This document shows, in pieces, positions 1 through 13,316 of a stretch of DNA of 64,000 bases. The DNA is from Paragordius varius (lineage: Eukaryota; Nematomorpha), in NCBI GenBank assembly GCA_964247055.1, contig OZ176050.1, forward strand, positions 4,216,001-4,280,000, given 5' to 3'. Under the pieces are notes generated by a model that saw only the letters and a program-made list of their open reading frames with translations, had not been told where the DNA came from and did not search any database. Each line of letters opens with the position of its first letter. Position 1 is the first letter of the stretch. The translations under genes and the position numbers were made by a program.

Positions 1-64
1 AGTAGAAGGTAATATATTTTGAGTAATTTGATAATTATTTGCGTCAAATTTTAAAAAATTTTAC

Positions 65-2482
65 CTTCAAAAATGTGCCCAAATCTTTGACCGTAATATA
101 ATCTTTCCCTTGGCTCATCTCATTGAATTTCTGTGTGTAATCTTTTACTTCAGAATCTGAAAAATCAACCGCATGCTTTTTGTTTCGAATTTCTTCGTAG
201 GCCTTTAGGCCCATTTGATCATACAAAAATGTTTTGGCATCTTGTATTTCTTGCTGTAATTTTTAAGAAAAATATTAAAAATCCGGACCTAGCCTATTAA
301 TATATAATTATATTAATTATAATTATTTATTATGTCCGTAACAAGAAAAAAATAAAATGTTAATAAAACACTGTCAAAGTTCACATTTATTTTTCTTTTA
401 AATGACGTATAATATTTTTAGTTCATAATAAGGGACTATTTTTTTATGATCCGTATTAAATTTTTATAAAATTTATTTGGAACTACAAAAACTAACCTCA
501 ATTTTTTTCTTATCCCACCCCAATTCACCAGCCATGAGTTCGGCTATGAAGGGAAGAGCTTGTTCGCAAGCGCTTGCATTCAGGAAGGCGAAACGTGTCC
601 TTCGAGCAATAACATCAACCAGGGTACATGCATATTCTTTAACGGCATATTTTACCTGTTTTGAGGTATATACCCATAAGGAGAGAAAAAAATGAGACAT
701 ATTTATTTTAAGTTTTAAATTTTTCTCTACCTTAAAAAAGTATAAGGTGATTATAAGCAAAATTCACTAGCAAATACGATCAAAGTTTTATTATTGGTAC
801 AGTTAACTACTATTCTCTGTTAAGTTATTAGTATTTATATCATAAACCGATACTCAACATGAGGTAGATTTAAAATCTTATATAGTATAGATATTTATTC
901 AAAATGTAAGTTACGTAGTAACTAAAATTTACTCTGTATGACTGAAATTTAATATATCAACAATGAAAACAGTATTTATATACGGACCTCTGCTTCGATA
1001 TATGGGAATTCTTGATGCAATTTTTTCCCTAAAACAGGATAACGTTCGCCCGTTACACCGGCCATTCTTAGGACTGAATAGGATGCATCTCCATAGGTTG
1101 AAGCTAAGTGTCGAGCAACCTAAAAAAACATATTATTACAAACAATAAGTTTATATATCTAATTACCAATGATAAAAAGCGCAACAAAAACAGATCAAGT
1201 GTTAAATAATCATTTAATTAAAAAAAAGATTGTAAATAAATTCATATATATTAATCATATTTATAAATCTTATACTATGTTTAATTTCCAATGAAAAAAA
1301 GAACAGTTTAATTTAAAAATCAAGATTAACTATAACATAAAGGTAAAATCTATTTTGTTTTGCATTTAAAGGTAGGTAAATGTCGAAAATATAGTTTATA
1401 AAGATTTACGACAATGTAAAATGCCCTCTATACCCTATAATCAAAAAAATATAGTTTTAACGCAGCACATTTATGCAATGCCTTCCTTAAAAACAAAATC
1501 ATAAATCATTAGTCATATATAATTTAATATCCGAAAACTCTGAAATTCTAAAGTCAAATAATAACGTAAAAAAACAAAACTTGTGTTTGAATCCCAAAAT
1601 CTTGAACTAATTGAATAAAAAGATTGGGTGTATATTTGTGAGCACCGTCAAGCAAAAGTCCAACCGTACGACTTTTATCCGATGCAAAATCTCTGAATTC
1701 TGGAAAATTTTTAAGTATTGTATCCACCGTTTCTTCAGCCATTTTACGGTACGTTGTCCATTTGCCACCTTTTACACAAATTTTATTTAAAAAAAATTTT
1801 ATTAATCAATTTAATATACGTACTAATTTGAGAATATAGGGGGCAAAACATAAAAAGGAAACTTAAGTTTTATAAATACGTCATGAAAAAGTAAAAAATT
1901 ATAGTCCTATTTTAATTTTTTCTTATATATTTATCTAACTTTTGTCGTCACCCTAATAATAAATTGGTAAACGATCAATTATATAGATTTATAGAATTAT
2001 AATTATGATGTTTAGAATAGAGTGTGTTACATACATCTTTATTCCTTTCGAGACCCAAAACTAGGTTCATATAAAAAATTTGGTTTATTATATTAAAAAT
2101 AGTAATTTATTTACATTTCATTTATTTTTAGATCTATAAAGTTTATTCGTGAAAAATGTTATTTTACATATTTTAATTCAATATTCAGAAAAATAATCAA
2201 GTTATCATTCATTTACTTTATTGTCAAATTTTTAATTTTCCCTAAACATAATCAGCATAGTTATCCTATTTTTTATAAGGAAGAAATTATATCGTCTAAA
2301 AATAAGTTGTATATAAATACCAGCAATAGTTATGAGTTTAGATGGACTAACATGTATAATGTGATTTCGTGCAATATTTTCCGTATTTTGGGCATTAGGG
2401 TCACTTACTAAGGGTCGAATACCACTCCATGCAGACGTTACATCGCCTCGTCTAACTGCAAAGTTAAAAATTTTATATAAAA

Positions 2483-2528
<46 letters not shown>

Positions 2529-5500
2529 AAGTAAAAATAAATCGAAAATTAAAGCAACCAAAAGACAAATATTTTTTACAAATAGAAGCCATATTTTTTA
2601 AACTAAAATATTTGTTTAGTTACGTTTTGTCCTCATAATTTTAAATTTTACTATGTAGATCTCATTTGTTTGACACATCCATATTTTTTTTATTTTTATG
2701 TGCTGAAAAATTCCCTTTATTGGTAAAAATAATAATTCACGAAAATCATAAATTATTATTCATAATATTTAATACTGATTTAGTCTTTGATTAATAGCCA
2801 TTATATATAATTACAGTTTTTAATTAATGAACATATTTACAAGTAGGTTACGTCTTCAATTTCATATTTTACCATGATTATATAATGTATAAAGAAATAT
2901 GGATCAAAAAATATAATATCTCTAAATAACAATCTTTTATACAATATTTATTCCGTATATTTGTATGACATAAAAACTGAAACATTTTTATAATCTGTCG
3001 TAAATTATATGTATACCATACCTTGTAATTCCGGTGTTAAATAATTTCGCACTTCTTTGAGGATAAATTCGATTTCACTTTCTGTGGGTATAGGATTATG
3101 AGTTACCTTACATTTTGTATCCGTAGTGCCTAATATATTAAATATTGATTTATAAATATATATATATATATATATATATACTAAAAGAATTACATAAAAT
3201 GTTTTAAATTTATATAAAAGTTTAGGTAATGTACATTAATTATTCATTCCTTAAATTTCTAATTCAGTATTACCTTTGGGTCATTAATGTCCCATATGTT
3301 CAAATTATTTTAAAGGTTAAATTTGCTAGTTAGATTTGTAAAACACCAAAAAATCTTTTATTTTATAGCTTAGTAATGCGCATAAAAAGGCATAAAATGC
3401 GTATTTTCCGAATTTAACCCAATATCTTAAAAATTTATATTTAGATTGTTGTGGGGTAAAAAAATCTTAAAGGGTAACAAAATATTAACACTTAAATATT
3501 AACCTTTTTAAAACATATAAAGAACATATTTTTTAATAAAAAAAATCCCATATAATTTTAAAAAAATGAATAAAGCATACCCGCAATAGTCATGTTTTCC
3601 CATGGCAAGAAAAATATGACACGGCCATCGCTTGTCGATGGATCCAATAAACCCATACTTTCAGGACTAAAATTAAAAACAGAATAAGAGTAAAGTATAT
3701 TAACAAATTATTTTTTAGATAATTTACCAAAGATTAAGTCTATATGAAAATTAATTGATTTTTTTTAAAACTTATAATTTTTTACAGAATTGGTATATTA
3801 AAAAATTTAAAATATGCCCCAAATTAAAATGACTAATGTTAAACAACCAATATTTTAATAAAAATATACTATAATAGCATAAAAGAGCAAAAATATTTAT
3901 AGCAATTATACTAAACCAAACCTATAATAATCAGGTAGTACGACATGGACCCCTGAAGAGGGGACACAAATTTCCCGAACTGCACCATCATCCATTTGCC
4001 TGATGGAATCGGTGAAAGGGCCAGTAGCATTCACAACGCATTTGGCTGATATCGTGAATTCTTCGCCTGAAATGTGCAAAATATAAAATTCCAAATGGCT
4101 ATTGGTATAACCTTTAAATATTACTGTATATTGAGTTTTATAGGATTTCTGGTTGCGAATAAAAACTCTAAATATTAAAGATATTTGTGCACAGGATGAT
4201 AACTATTAACTAATTTATAATTTTATTTTTACAACATTTATCCTTATTTTCACAATTAATCACTTTAACTTTGTATAATTTCCGTTACCCGTTAAATTAT
4301 CTTTGACCAAGGCCCCAGTTATAACTGATTTATGTTGATTATCTATTATGGCGGCATCAACCTTTCCTTCTTTTGATCCTTTTAGCGATATGTCATCAGT
4401 TAAGTTTGATGTGATTGCTTTTTTTGTTAGCCCATTAACTGTTACATGATTAGCGACGGTGGCGCCATAACGGACAGCTGTTAGCGCGATTGCAAGATTC
4501 ATACGGGCATCATTGTGTTGACCTTTAATTAAAATTTTATTAATACATTTATACAGCAAAATTATTGCAATGTTGGATGTAAACAGCAAACATATATAAG
4601 ATGGCAGAAAATCTTATTTACGCGTTTATTGTCATATATAACAATTTTCCATCTTAAAATGCGTAATTTATTACAGTTTTAGTTATGCTTATACATTGCT
4701 ACTTGATTAGATGTTGCCTTGGCCAGCAATATCATTTCTATTTGCTGCATATGCTATCTGGCAATAATTAATGAAAAGTTAGCAATATATATTTTTAACA
4801 TTGCAAATATGGGAAATTGATATATGAAAACCCAAAGTAGTCGAAGAGTGGTGTCATGATAATAAGTACAAAAGTTCAAAACTAAACATCAATTTCTATG
4901 AAAAGAGATGTTGAACAATGACATATATTATATAAAAAAGTTACATAATATTTAAATTTTTATTAGAAATATTTTAAACAACATTATTCTAGTTTAAAAC
5001 CTTAATAGAGGTAAAAAGAGCGATTATAATAACGTTACATTTGAGTCATGAACCTATCCCCTTTAATTATTTATTTGATTTATATATTTAATCCAGAGTG
5101 ATAAATTTTTAACCGATAAAAAACAACAACTGGTTGAGATGGAATTCACGGTCATAGCCACATTTGACGCAAAAATATGTGGCAATTAAATCCACCAATG
5201 TGCTTTTAGCAGTATATCACTAATTTAAATGAATGGCGATCAAATAAAAATTTAATATTGTTTACAAAACTTATTTCATGAATATAAAATTATATTCTTT
5301 CTATTTTAGTTTTATCCAAGATAAACGTATGAGTAATAATTAGCGGATTTATTAACGATCATATAACTTTAATTGTATAAGGTTTAATATCTGCCTCATA
5401 ATCTTTTTAGGAAAAATCGTTAAATTTATTTAAAATGATTAAATAAAATAATTAAATTTTTTATTGGCAACTTATTAGTAATTATGATTAAAAGTGTGCT

Positions 5501-7346
5501 AATATATAGGAAAGTTCAACTAAGATAAAAAATTTCTACATACCATCATAGTATACGATGGCAGCTTTAAGTTCATCCTTTTTAAGCATAGGAAATAAAG
5601 CTAGGGCTCTTCGCTTCCCCATTAAGTAAGATGGGTCTAAACATTCCTTACCAGCAACCCAATCATACATTTTAATTCCGGCATAAAAGTAGGGTACCTG
5701 CCACCATCTAATAAAAATTTTAATTTTTTGGTAAATATGAAACATACATGTATAAAGTTAAAAAAAAACATGTATAAAAAAACTAATGATTCCTTATAAA
5801 TACGGTTTTTAAAATGAATCGCCTAAACTTAACATGTAATAAAATATACTAAATTTTTATTTAAATATATTGCCGCCAATGGCAATGCAATAGAACCAAA
5901 ACCGTCATTTTTAAAATCGTTTTTGAAATCCTGTTTGATAACAAAATAACTATCGGTTATTTATTTTTATTTTTTGTACCTTTGATATTATTGTTTTCTC
6001 TTATATTTATATTGTAAAAGTATATTTAAACACAAACAGTTTTGCGATTTTATTTTATTTTTCTGGTTTTTAGCATATATGTAAATTCTAATATAAGCGA
6101 AATTTAAACAATTTGCCTAAATAATGATGAATGGAATGAATCTTATGAAAAAATAAATTGTTAATAAAATACTATTTTTGTCTGAATTGTGTTTTAAAAA
6201 GTGCGTGGAACTGGATTTGAATAAAAACAATTTGAATTATAATACCCAATTAATTTAAAATAAAAAAATAATCATTTCAATATTTAATGTAAATTTTGTT
6301 AAAATTACTTATAAACAGGTAACATGATTGGAAGTGGATTCGATAAATGCGGTGCTATTTTCAGGAGATTCGCTCGTTCACTCAAAGCTTCTTTTACCAT
6401 TTTGTACTAAAAATCACCAACACAATATGTGACATGTGAAGATTGCCGTAAAATAATGTGTAATAAAATAACTAGTAAACAAATTTAATAAATTGATTAA
6501 TATAAAAAATAACCAAATTTTTAAAATAAAAATTTTATATTCTTTAAGGGCTATCTTTACATCATTAAAATGCGAAAACGCATGTTTGTACCAAAATAAT
6601 ATATTTTCAAAAATAATAATTTTTGAAAAAAACTTGTTCCAAATCTAATTGCATAACAGCTTTTTGAAGGTAACGCACGCCCCCATGTATGAGTTTAGTA
6701 CTTCGGCTAGAGGTACCCGAAGAAAAATCATCGTATTCGACGAGGGCGGTTTTAAGTCCTATCATCATTACGCATTATTTGAATTCAAAATAAAAATTCA
6801 AAGAGTTTATAAGCATTTAACAATAATTTTTTTATGAAAAATAAGAAAAAGAATTAAATTTTATTCTTGGCTTTTCGCTAAATTAATTATACAATAACTA
6901 ATATAGTTTTTCTAATTAAAGAGTAAAGTAACATAAATTATCCTACTAAAAGACTCTCGTCTGATATTTATCCAGCTTATAAACAAATCTTCACAGGAAG
7001 ACCCACCAAATCAATAAAGTATGTTTATTTTTTAAAACAGATTATAAAAATTACCTCTGGTTACAGCATCTAATGCCACTCCAGATCCAGTTGCACCCCC
7101 ACCAATTACGAGAACGTCAAATTTTTCGGTTTTAAGCGAATTGATCTGGTGCTGTCGTGAAGGATATTTTCTTGGAGGAATAGTAAAACTTTCGGACGAG
7201 ACGTCGCATGATGTTTGAGACAAAATTTTCTAAAAAATTAAACTTTTTTATACTTTTTTGTCTAGCGCGTAATAAATAATGGATGACCCACATGTACCAA
7301 TAATAATATATTTTGAGAGTCGAAAAATGTTTGAAGCAAGCTTCAT
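65..7346 (-). CDS. GPD2: Mitochondrial FAD-dependent glycerol-3-phosphate dehydrogenase, 3' end beyond window
   Basis: Oxidises glycerol-3-phosphate to dihydroxyacetone phosphate at the outer face of the inner mitochondrial membrane and passes electrons to ubiquinone. Exons in coding order: 7346-7254, 7229-7055, 6758-6634, 6406-6309, 5707-5544, 4522-4289, 4066-3922, 3666-3581, 3129-3022, 2455-2321, 1768-1581, 1119-988, 655-497, 253-65. All joins are GT-AG and phases agree throughout, giving 677 residues here (human about 727). Visible: a hydrophobic presequence-like N terminus, the FAD-binding [41 protein letters not shown] and [14 protein letters not shown] motifs, and the start of the C-terminal EF-hand region in the last exon. 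The remaining EF-hand exon(s) lie off the left edge. The first exon is joined by a 24-bp intron; without it the gene would lack an ATG. About 20 extra residues follow GLTKK in exon 6. Introns other than the first are 222-1021 bp. Confidence 0.95.
2487..2525. repeat. AT dinucleotide microsatellite in GPD2 intron
   Basis: About 19 uninterrupted TA units inside the intron between GPD2 exons 9 and 10, close to the exon 10 acceptor. It creates an artefactual Ile-Tyr reading frame. Confidence 0.95.
3156..3181. repeat. AT dinucleotide microsatellite in GPD2 intron
   Basis: A run of about 13 TA units in the intron between GPD2 exons 8 and 9. Confidence 0.9.
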
Positions 7347-8330
7347 CCCGTAAAGTTTATTGCAACCATATGTAGGGTTAAAGCATACATATTTTCATGT
7401 GACTAATAACCACAATGTAATTGCGTTGTTTTAAGAAAAATTGTTAGGTTTTTTACATAAATACCAAATAAATTCTTTGATATTTATGTTTTGGAGTTTA
7501 AAAGTATATATAAAGATTTTAATTGCCGAAGATAATAATTGTTACGATTTCTGAAAACGTATAAATAAATTAAAATTTTTTGATAACAAAAGCGAAAAAT
7601 CTTAGCAATCAACTCAACAGATGCTAAGAGTAACAAAATTCTAATGAAATGCATATACATATATATATATATATATAATGAGGGATTTGAGAAAGTAAGT
7701 AGTGATAATATCGAAAAGTCGTATTAGAGTACATTACAAAATGAAAACAAGCATCGTTATTAAATACAGTTATTCTTATAGGAAAGGCAACATCATTCTA
7801 ATGGTGCTTTATAACGCTTACGAGCCCCATTAAGGAAGTATTTCCACTTTGGTAGTTTCTTTTTATAAAGAATAAGTGACTCAGTACAAAACTTAATACT
7901 TTTTTCCAGAATCCGGTGGCAACAGTAGCAGATATACCAGGTGTATTTATAAGTTCAGGTTTAGCTGAGAAGAGTGGACGGTAGCAATATATTTGCAAAA
8001 GATAAATTTGATACAGACCCCATTTTGTTCATTCATTGAACCAGCGATACTCAAACCGCGGTCTTAAAAATCTTTTTTCATGGCCTAAAATATTTACTAT
8101 TTTTTGATGCACCTAGTTCAATGATTATCTGCTGAGTATCCCTGAATATTTTATCGGTATTATGGCCCTTGAGACGAGAAAATTTTTGGCGATCTAAACG
8201 TTTTTTGGTGAGACTGCATTAAATAAACTTGGCACTTTTAAAAACTAGTGTCTTACATTTATTATTCCTTAAAATTATTTTCTTGAGAAAACACTGGGAT
8301 ACGCATTGCCATCTGAAGAAAAAGAATGTT
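7347..8330. other. GPD2 upstream region, no gene recognised
   Basis: 5' flank of GPD2 with a short TA run near 7658-7677. A 66-codon minus-strand open frame at 7798-7998 has no family I recognise, and the sequence around 7900-8220 is slightly less A+T-rich, as decayed coding DNA would be. No gene is called. Confidence 0.5.
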
Positions 8331-9120
8331 GAAAGCTATTATTTGTTAGTACATATGGTAAACATGCTCCATCGATTTACAACTGTAAAACATGGTTTAA
8401 AATATTAAAAGTTAGGAAATCAACGGCAATCAGAACACAAAAATAAACTTGGTAATTAAGTTCCACACAATTATGAACTTCAAATCGGAAATCGCAAAGT
8501 AACTAGTAAAATTCTGCTTCAACGCCACGATAAGAAATCATTTTTGCATCGAATTAGGATGGGTAATAAGAAATGGTTTTTTATAATCTAAAGCGGAAAG
8601 ATTGTGATATTTATCTTGCTTAGTACTTCCACCCATACTAAAGCCGAATCACGACTGCATTACAGATATAAATTTTTTGTTGCCCTGTATGTTATACAAC
8701 CTATCGCTAACAAATGCCTAATTAAAACAAACATTAATCGAAAAACAAAGGAATGAGCCAGAAAGCACCGCAGTGATTTAGTTAGGTGACAATGTTAAGT
8801 CTCAGGCAGCAAAACCTGTGAAACCATAAACTCACTTTGTTAGGAAATTTTTTGGCATCCGATGAACTCTCCCTGGCGCCATTTGAACCAACTTTCACTC
8901 AATGGAGCACACCCTCGCAGAGCTAAATTTCATTAATTTCAAAGACTTTTAATGGCTTGACGAACGGTTTTCTGCATTAAATCAATTTTCTAGAATCACA
9001 TTCCTATACTATTTGAGAGGTGAGCAAAATGTGCAGAAGCTGACGGACATGTTTTGACAAAAATAAATAATTGATTTCCCCTCAAAATTACATTTTTTTT
9101 CACTAAAAAGAGTTAAAGAA
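8331..9120 (+). mobile_element. Mariner-family (Tc1/mariner) transposase relic
   Basis: Read across frames, this stretch follows mariner transposase order. There is an STYGKHAP segment near 8345, an LLQRH..KSFLHRI-like segment near 8520, a block resembling KKW..YNLKRK near 8570, GDN..SQAAKPVK near 8785 (the usual HDNARPH.AKPVK), the region after the usual HPPYSPDLAPSD position near 8860, and WLDERF near 8950. The intact family protein is about 345 residues; here the frame is broken many times by stops and shifts, the second catalytic region is degraded, and I could not find terminal inverted repeats. It is an old dead DNA transposon, probably inactive for a long time. The assignment rests on the order and spacing of several motifs rather than on any one of them. 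Confidence 0.75.
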
Positions 9121-9379
9121 CTTATGAATAAGAATTTTCCCATCTGAACCGCTTATTTTAGGACAGTGACCTTGATGATAATTTACGTATAAATTGCACC
9201 TTTGTTACTTGTTTTCACAGAAGCCAGCAAATATTTCGTTGAAGGCAATAACATCTTGTCAACAGCGTGCAATTTCTGTCTTTTTTACCACATCATCTGA
9301 CGTACCGCCAATTCAAATTTAAAAGGATAGTCGGAAGAACTAGCAAAGTCTATGCAATCTTGTAATTGGATAACATATT

Positions 9380-9770
9380 TTGATTGTTGCAAAAATTATT
9401 TGTTTGTTGAAATATGGTTGATTGTTGGAAATACTAATATATTATTCGACATCTTTTAATGTTGCAATTAATTGATTGTTGGCAACACCAAAATGTTACT
9501 AGGTAACATTGACTGTTGGAAACACTGAATTATTGGTAATATACTTCGATTGTTGCAAAAATTATATTGTTAATAATACCAAAATGTTATTGGGTAACAT
9601 ATTTAGATTGTTTTTTAATACAATATGTTTTTTAGAAACATTGAAATGCTATTAAGTCATATATTTTAATTGTTATGGAGAAATTATTTTATGAACATAA
9701 TATATGGTTGGTTGTTGGAAATATTGAACTATGTTACCCAATTTCTTTTGTATTCGGCAATCAACCATAT
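9380..9770. repeat. Degenerate tandem repeat, unit roughly 58 bp
   Basis: Six to eight diverged copies of a unit containing GATTGTTG, then AATTATnTTGTT, then ATACCAAAATGTTA and GGGTAACAT. The best pair lies near 9470-9530 and 9550-9605. An isolated related unit appears near 10035-10070. It looks like an old minisatellite. Confidence 0.65.
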
Positions 9771-10898
9771 CTTTTTGCGGTGACTCGAGCAAATAAACAA
9801 TAAAATAAGTTAAATCACAAAAACTTACTATATAATTGCGGTGTTTATGTCTTTTTGCTATAATATTTGCATGTGTGTTTTGTAATATAAAATTGATACT
9901 ATATCAAATAAAGATTTGTCCATTAAAAATGTATTCAATCTAACTAAATTTATCTATCCTAAGGTTTCATAAATGTATTCAAGTCTAAAACTTCAAAAAA
10001 ATTTAAACAAAATATGTTACCATTGTGTAGCATAATTTGATTGGTGCAAAAATAACTTGATTGTCAGAATACATTCCAAATTTTTCATATTTTTATTTAT
10101 TTTACTTCAATTACTATGACTTTTGTTTAAAATGCACAAGAAAGATTAGCATCCTCTCAAGCTCCACTCACTCTTAGTATGACAAAATTATAATTATGGG
10201 ATATATATTTTTTTATCAACATCTTCAACAGATTGATAAGCTAAACCAACTAAATTTCCATGATCGATCCCACTAGCGACAGCCTTAATCATGCCAGTTG
10301 ATTTGACCATAATTTAAATGATATCTTTGATTGACTTTATATTTTTCAGATGGTTCGAAAATGGTACTACACTGTGGGGCTCCTTGATATGTACAGGAAT
10401 GCAAATGATTGAAAATAACTTCTTATATAGTTTCCACTTCCTGCATTTCATCAAAATAACTTTATATTTCAGCTAAACCAATTTCGCTGTTGAGTATTTG
10501 TGCGACAAAATATCCATTTCTTTGATTACTTTAATCAATCATTTACAATATTTGTTCTCGCGAAATATAAGCATTCAAACTGGCCCCCTAATGATAATTT
10601 TGATTTAAAAATCTGCCTTAAACTCCATATGTTCCAAGCAATGGACAGTGCCGTTACTTTCAGTTTGATAACGAATACCAGCATTAACTTATACATCAAG
10701 AGTGCAAGAAAGGCCAGAATCTTCAGAAGTTGGCATGCCACTTTTTAGCGTATTGTCGTGTTTCTATTGTATTGTTTGCATGTTTGATCAGTTGTTACTA
10801 AGGATCTTATAAACAAAATATAGTTAACACTTAAAAGTTGATCATTATATTTTAAGTTGCAGTTGCTTATTTTAAATTCCAATTTTGTTTCACTCAAT
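9771..10898. other. Intergenic, nothing recognised
   Basis: A+T-rich DNA with open frames on both strands at 10500-10748 that overlap each other and match nothing I know. No gene, RNA or repeat is called apart from one isolated minisatellite-like unit near 10040. Confidence 0.5.
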
Positions 10899-11153
10899 TT
10901 AATGGGTTGTGGAAGGGTGATTCGGACATAAAGAAAAAATTACTAGAAATTCTTCAGACTTAGGCAGACATTTCATTCCTCGGTCTAGGAATTTCCAGCT
11001 ATTGAACCGGAGTTCCAGAGGTATAATGGATTTCAATTCGGCAATAAGCTGAAGGTTGTCAAGTTGTGTGGCAGAACGTAAAGACCAAAGGTTGGCGCAA
11101 AGGTGTGCTTGTTCGACAGACGTCGCCCCACATCTGGATTTTGATCGACTCAA
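10899..11153 (-). mobile_element. Possible BEL/Pao-like Gag scrap (fossil)
   Basis: An 85-codon open stretch richer in G+C than its surroundings. Its central part (about LQLIAELKSIIPLELR) resembles the segment of Pao-type Gag proteins in which a short hydrophobic helix precedes an L-P-x-x-L-R motif. No protease, reverse transcriptase or terminal repeats are visible nearby, so it is at most a small broken fragment. A decayed host exon is an equally fair reading. Confidence 0.25.
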
Positions 11154-11682
11154 TCTCTGCTGATCAACCTCGGCTGTGTGCTAATGTGTTATAGGGAGGA
11201 AAATGTTAGATTTTTTTATATTTTAAATTATCGTATTTTAAAAATAAAATGTACATTTTAATTTTATTATCATATTTCATTTATAGGTTGGACTAAATTT
11301 ATATTTTTTATTATTTAACAGTTTCCTTAACTGATTGTGAGAAGTACTTAATGAAACTTTCAAAAGATACATCTGATTTTATATGGTTGTTCCCTTGTTT
11401 CGCAGTCTTAGGTATGGCCCATTGCAGATACTTGTTTAAGTTAAGTATTTATATCATCAATATTACCGCATTAGGATGCTCGATTACATTCTCTTTACGG
11501 TAAAAGCATAATTTCGAATCTCTTTGTTTTTTAATTTTTGCAGCGCAGGGCTTTAGCTCATCTTTATTGAGGTTCACAATTTTTCTGGTAGTCACTTATG
11601 GCTATATTTAAAAAAAAATTTTGAGAAATTTTATCCTTTTAAGTTTAAATCAGGAAACATGACATAGCCACAAATATTTCTG
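11154..11682. other. Intergenic, nothing recognised
   Basis: A+T-rich sequence with no open frame of note, no tRNA and no clear repeat. Confidence 0.5.
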
Positions 11683-11691
11683 CCTTTTAAG

Positions 11692-13255
11692 TAATGTGAC
11701 CAGATAGGCTGTTTTTCGCAGTACAGTACTGGATTTTCAGAAAAAAACTGCGACTGTACTGCGCCCACTTTTGTACTGCTTTTTGAAAGTAAAAAAAATT
11801 AATTTTTTATAAATATATATAATTACCTTTTATTTATTTAAAAAAATGGTTTAGAATATGATATAGTATCCACTGTAAAAAATAGGCTTATAAATTGTAA
11901 AAAAAGGGTTCATTTTTCGGTAAAAAACTAAGATGGGCCTATTTTTAATCGGTTGATATTTAATTTCTGCTCAAATTATACATAAAATTGAATTTTGAAT
12001 CTGTCAAACTGCTTATGATCAGCCTTTCGCGCAGTGGCGAAATTATAAATAACAGGATCCACCGTAAGATTTGGGCTAATGGCTCTTTCATCCAGGGCTT
12101 CCGCAAAAAGAGGTGCCTCAATATTTAAAATTAACAAAATAAATTTATGATATTTTAATAAATGTTTTATTAAGTTTAGAAACTTCATTTTTTATTTTAT
12201 TATCAAACAGAAAATTGTATAGAAATTGTTATTCCCGTAACATATTATTTAAGATTTATTTAATATGGCATATGATTTCGAAATAACCCTTTTTTCGTAT
12301 TAAAAAAATAAGTTTTTTACGTTTTCTACACTCATTAGGTGAAAGGTATGATATTTCTTAATTCTTTTTGTAAACTTTAATTTTTATTAGTTTTCTTATT
12401 TTTTTGCATAACAAATTTGAGATTTTTTGTTTAAGAGTAGAGACTATTTTTAAACGGAAACGGTATCAGGCTTTAAGATAGAATAAAACCCTTTTTCTAA
12501 ATTCGATGATTGTGGACTTTACTCTAGGTTTAGAATTTTAATTTAAAGTTTGTTTGGCAGCAAATTTCGGTGAATTTTTTTATAAAAACTCAATTTTTAT
12601 TTAACATAAATTTGAAAACAAACGAATATTTTAATCAAAATTCTAATAGAAAGTATCGAATTATAAATATATAATGTTTTTCCATATTGTAAAAATAATA
12701 TGAAGTATGCTTCAACAAAATTTTGCTAAAAATTAGATTTTGAAAGTAGAGATTTTTTAAAAAATATATTTAGTTGATATCAAAATTTAGCACATATTTA
12801 AAATTATTGCGCAATGTCGGAATTTTGCGTTTATTTTAAGAGAAGAGTCCATTTTAAAAGAGCCAAAAAATATGGGATTTTTTGAGCCACATCTAAATAT
12901 TTAAAATTTTTAAAAATATTGTTTTGCTTTTCATATGTAGTTTATGTTATAAGTGATATTTTTTGAAACAAAGCATTTAGCCTTCACCAAAAAAATATTT
13001 GATAAAATTGCGCACTTTTTGCAATTACGGAGCACTCACCACAAAAGTATATAACTCCTTTAATAATCGTAAAGGTTATAACCAAAAGCACCATGATAAT
13101 CCTGTTTTCCTATCAGAATATATATATATATATATATAATAATTCATCAGGATATTTGTTTGTGGAAACTGTGTGATATACCACACCGATGATGTAAAAA
13201 CAGGCAAAGTTTTAATTTTGTACTGCGTCCAAGTTCAAAATATCTGGTCACATTA
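11692..13255. mobile_element. Non-autonomous or decayed DNA transposon, hAT-like ends, 9-bp target duplication
   Basis: Perfect 14-bp terminal inverted repeats TAATGTGACCAGAT (11692-11705 and 13242-13255) continue imperfectly inward; both sides carry CGCAGTACA about 15-25 bp further in. The element is flanked by the direct repeat CCTTTTAAG at 11683-11691 and 13256-13264. The TIR resembles that of the hAT remnant at 25742 (TAGGGTTACCAGAT), which favours hAT. A 9-bp duplication would also suit Mutator-like elements, and if one base is coincidental the duplication is the 8 bp usual for hAT. No transposase is recognisable. A short TA run lies at 13119-13138. The stretch 12860-12975 recurs in inverted orientation near 37225-37320. 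Confidence 0.8.
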
Positions 13256-13316
13256 CCTTTTAAGTATAAGGATGAGAATACGTTTGAGATTTAAGGATTC
13301 CATACGTGAATGACAA

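Noticed and set aside
2232-2561. 109-codon frame with Ile-Tyr repeats
   Set aside because: It is the TA microsatellite plus a GPD2 exon read through its splice sites, not a separate gene. The same applies to frames at 56376 and 59921.
7032-7223. TTG as the GPD2 start codon
   Set aside because: An upstream ATG exon joined by a 24-bp GT-AG intron gives a typical mitochondrial N terminus in phase.
9380-9770. CRISPR-like array
   Set aside because: The units are diverged and contiguous without unique spacers; the genome is animal. It is a decayed minisatellite.
10500-10748. Overlapping open frames on both strands
   Set aside because: Both are open over the same bases, neither resembles a protein family, and no splice structure supports them.
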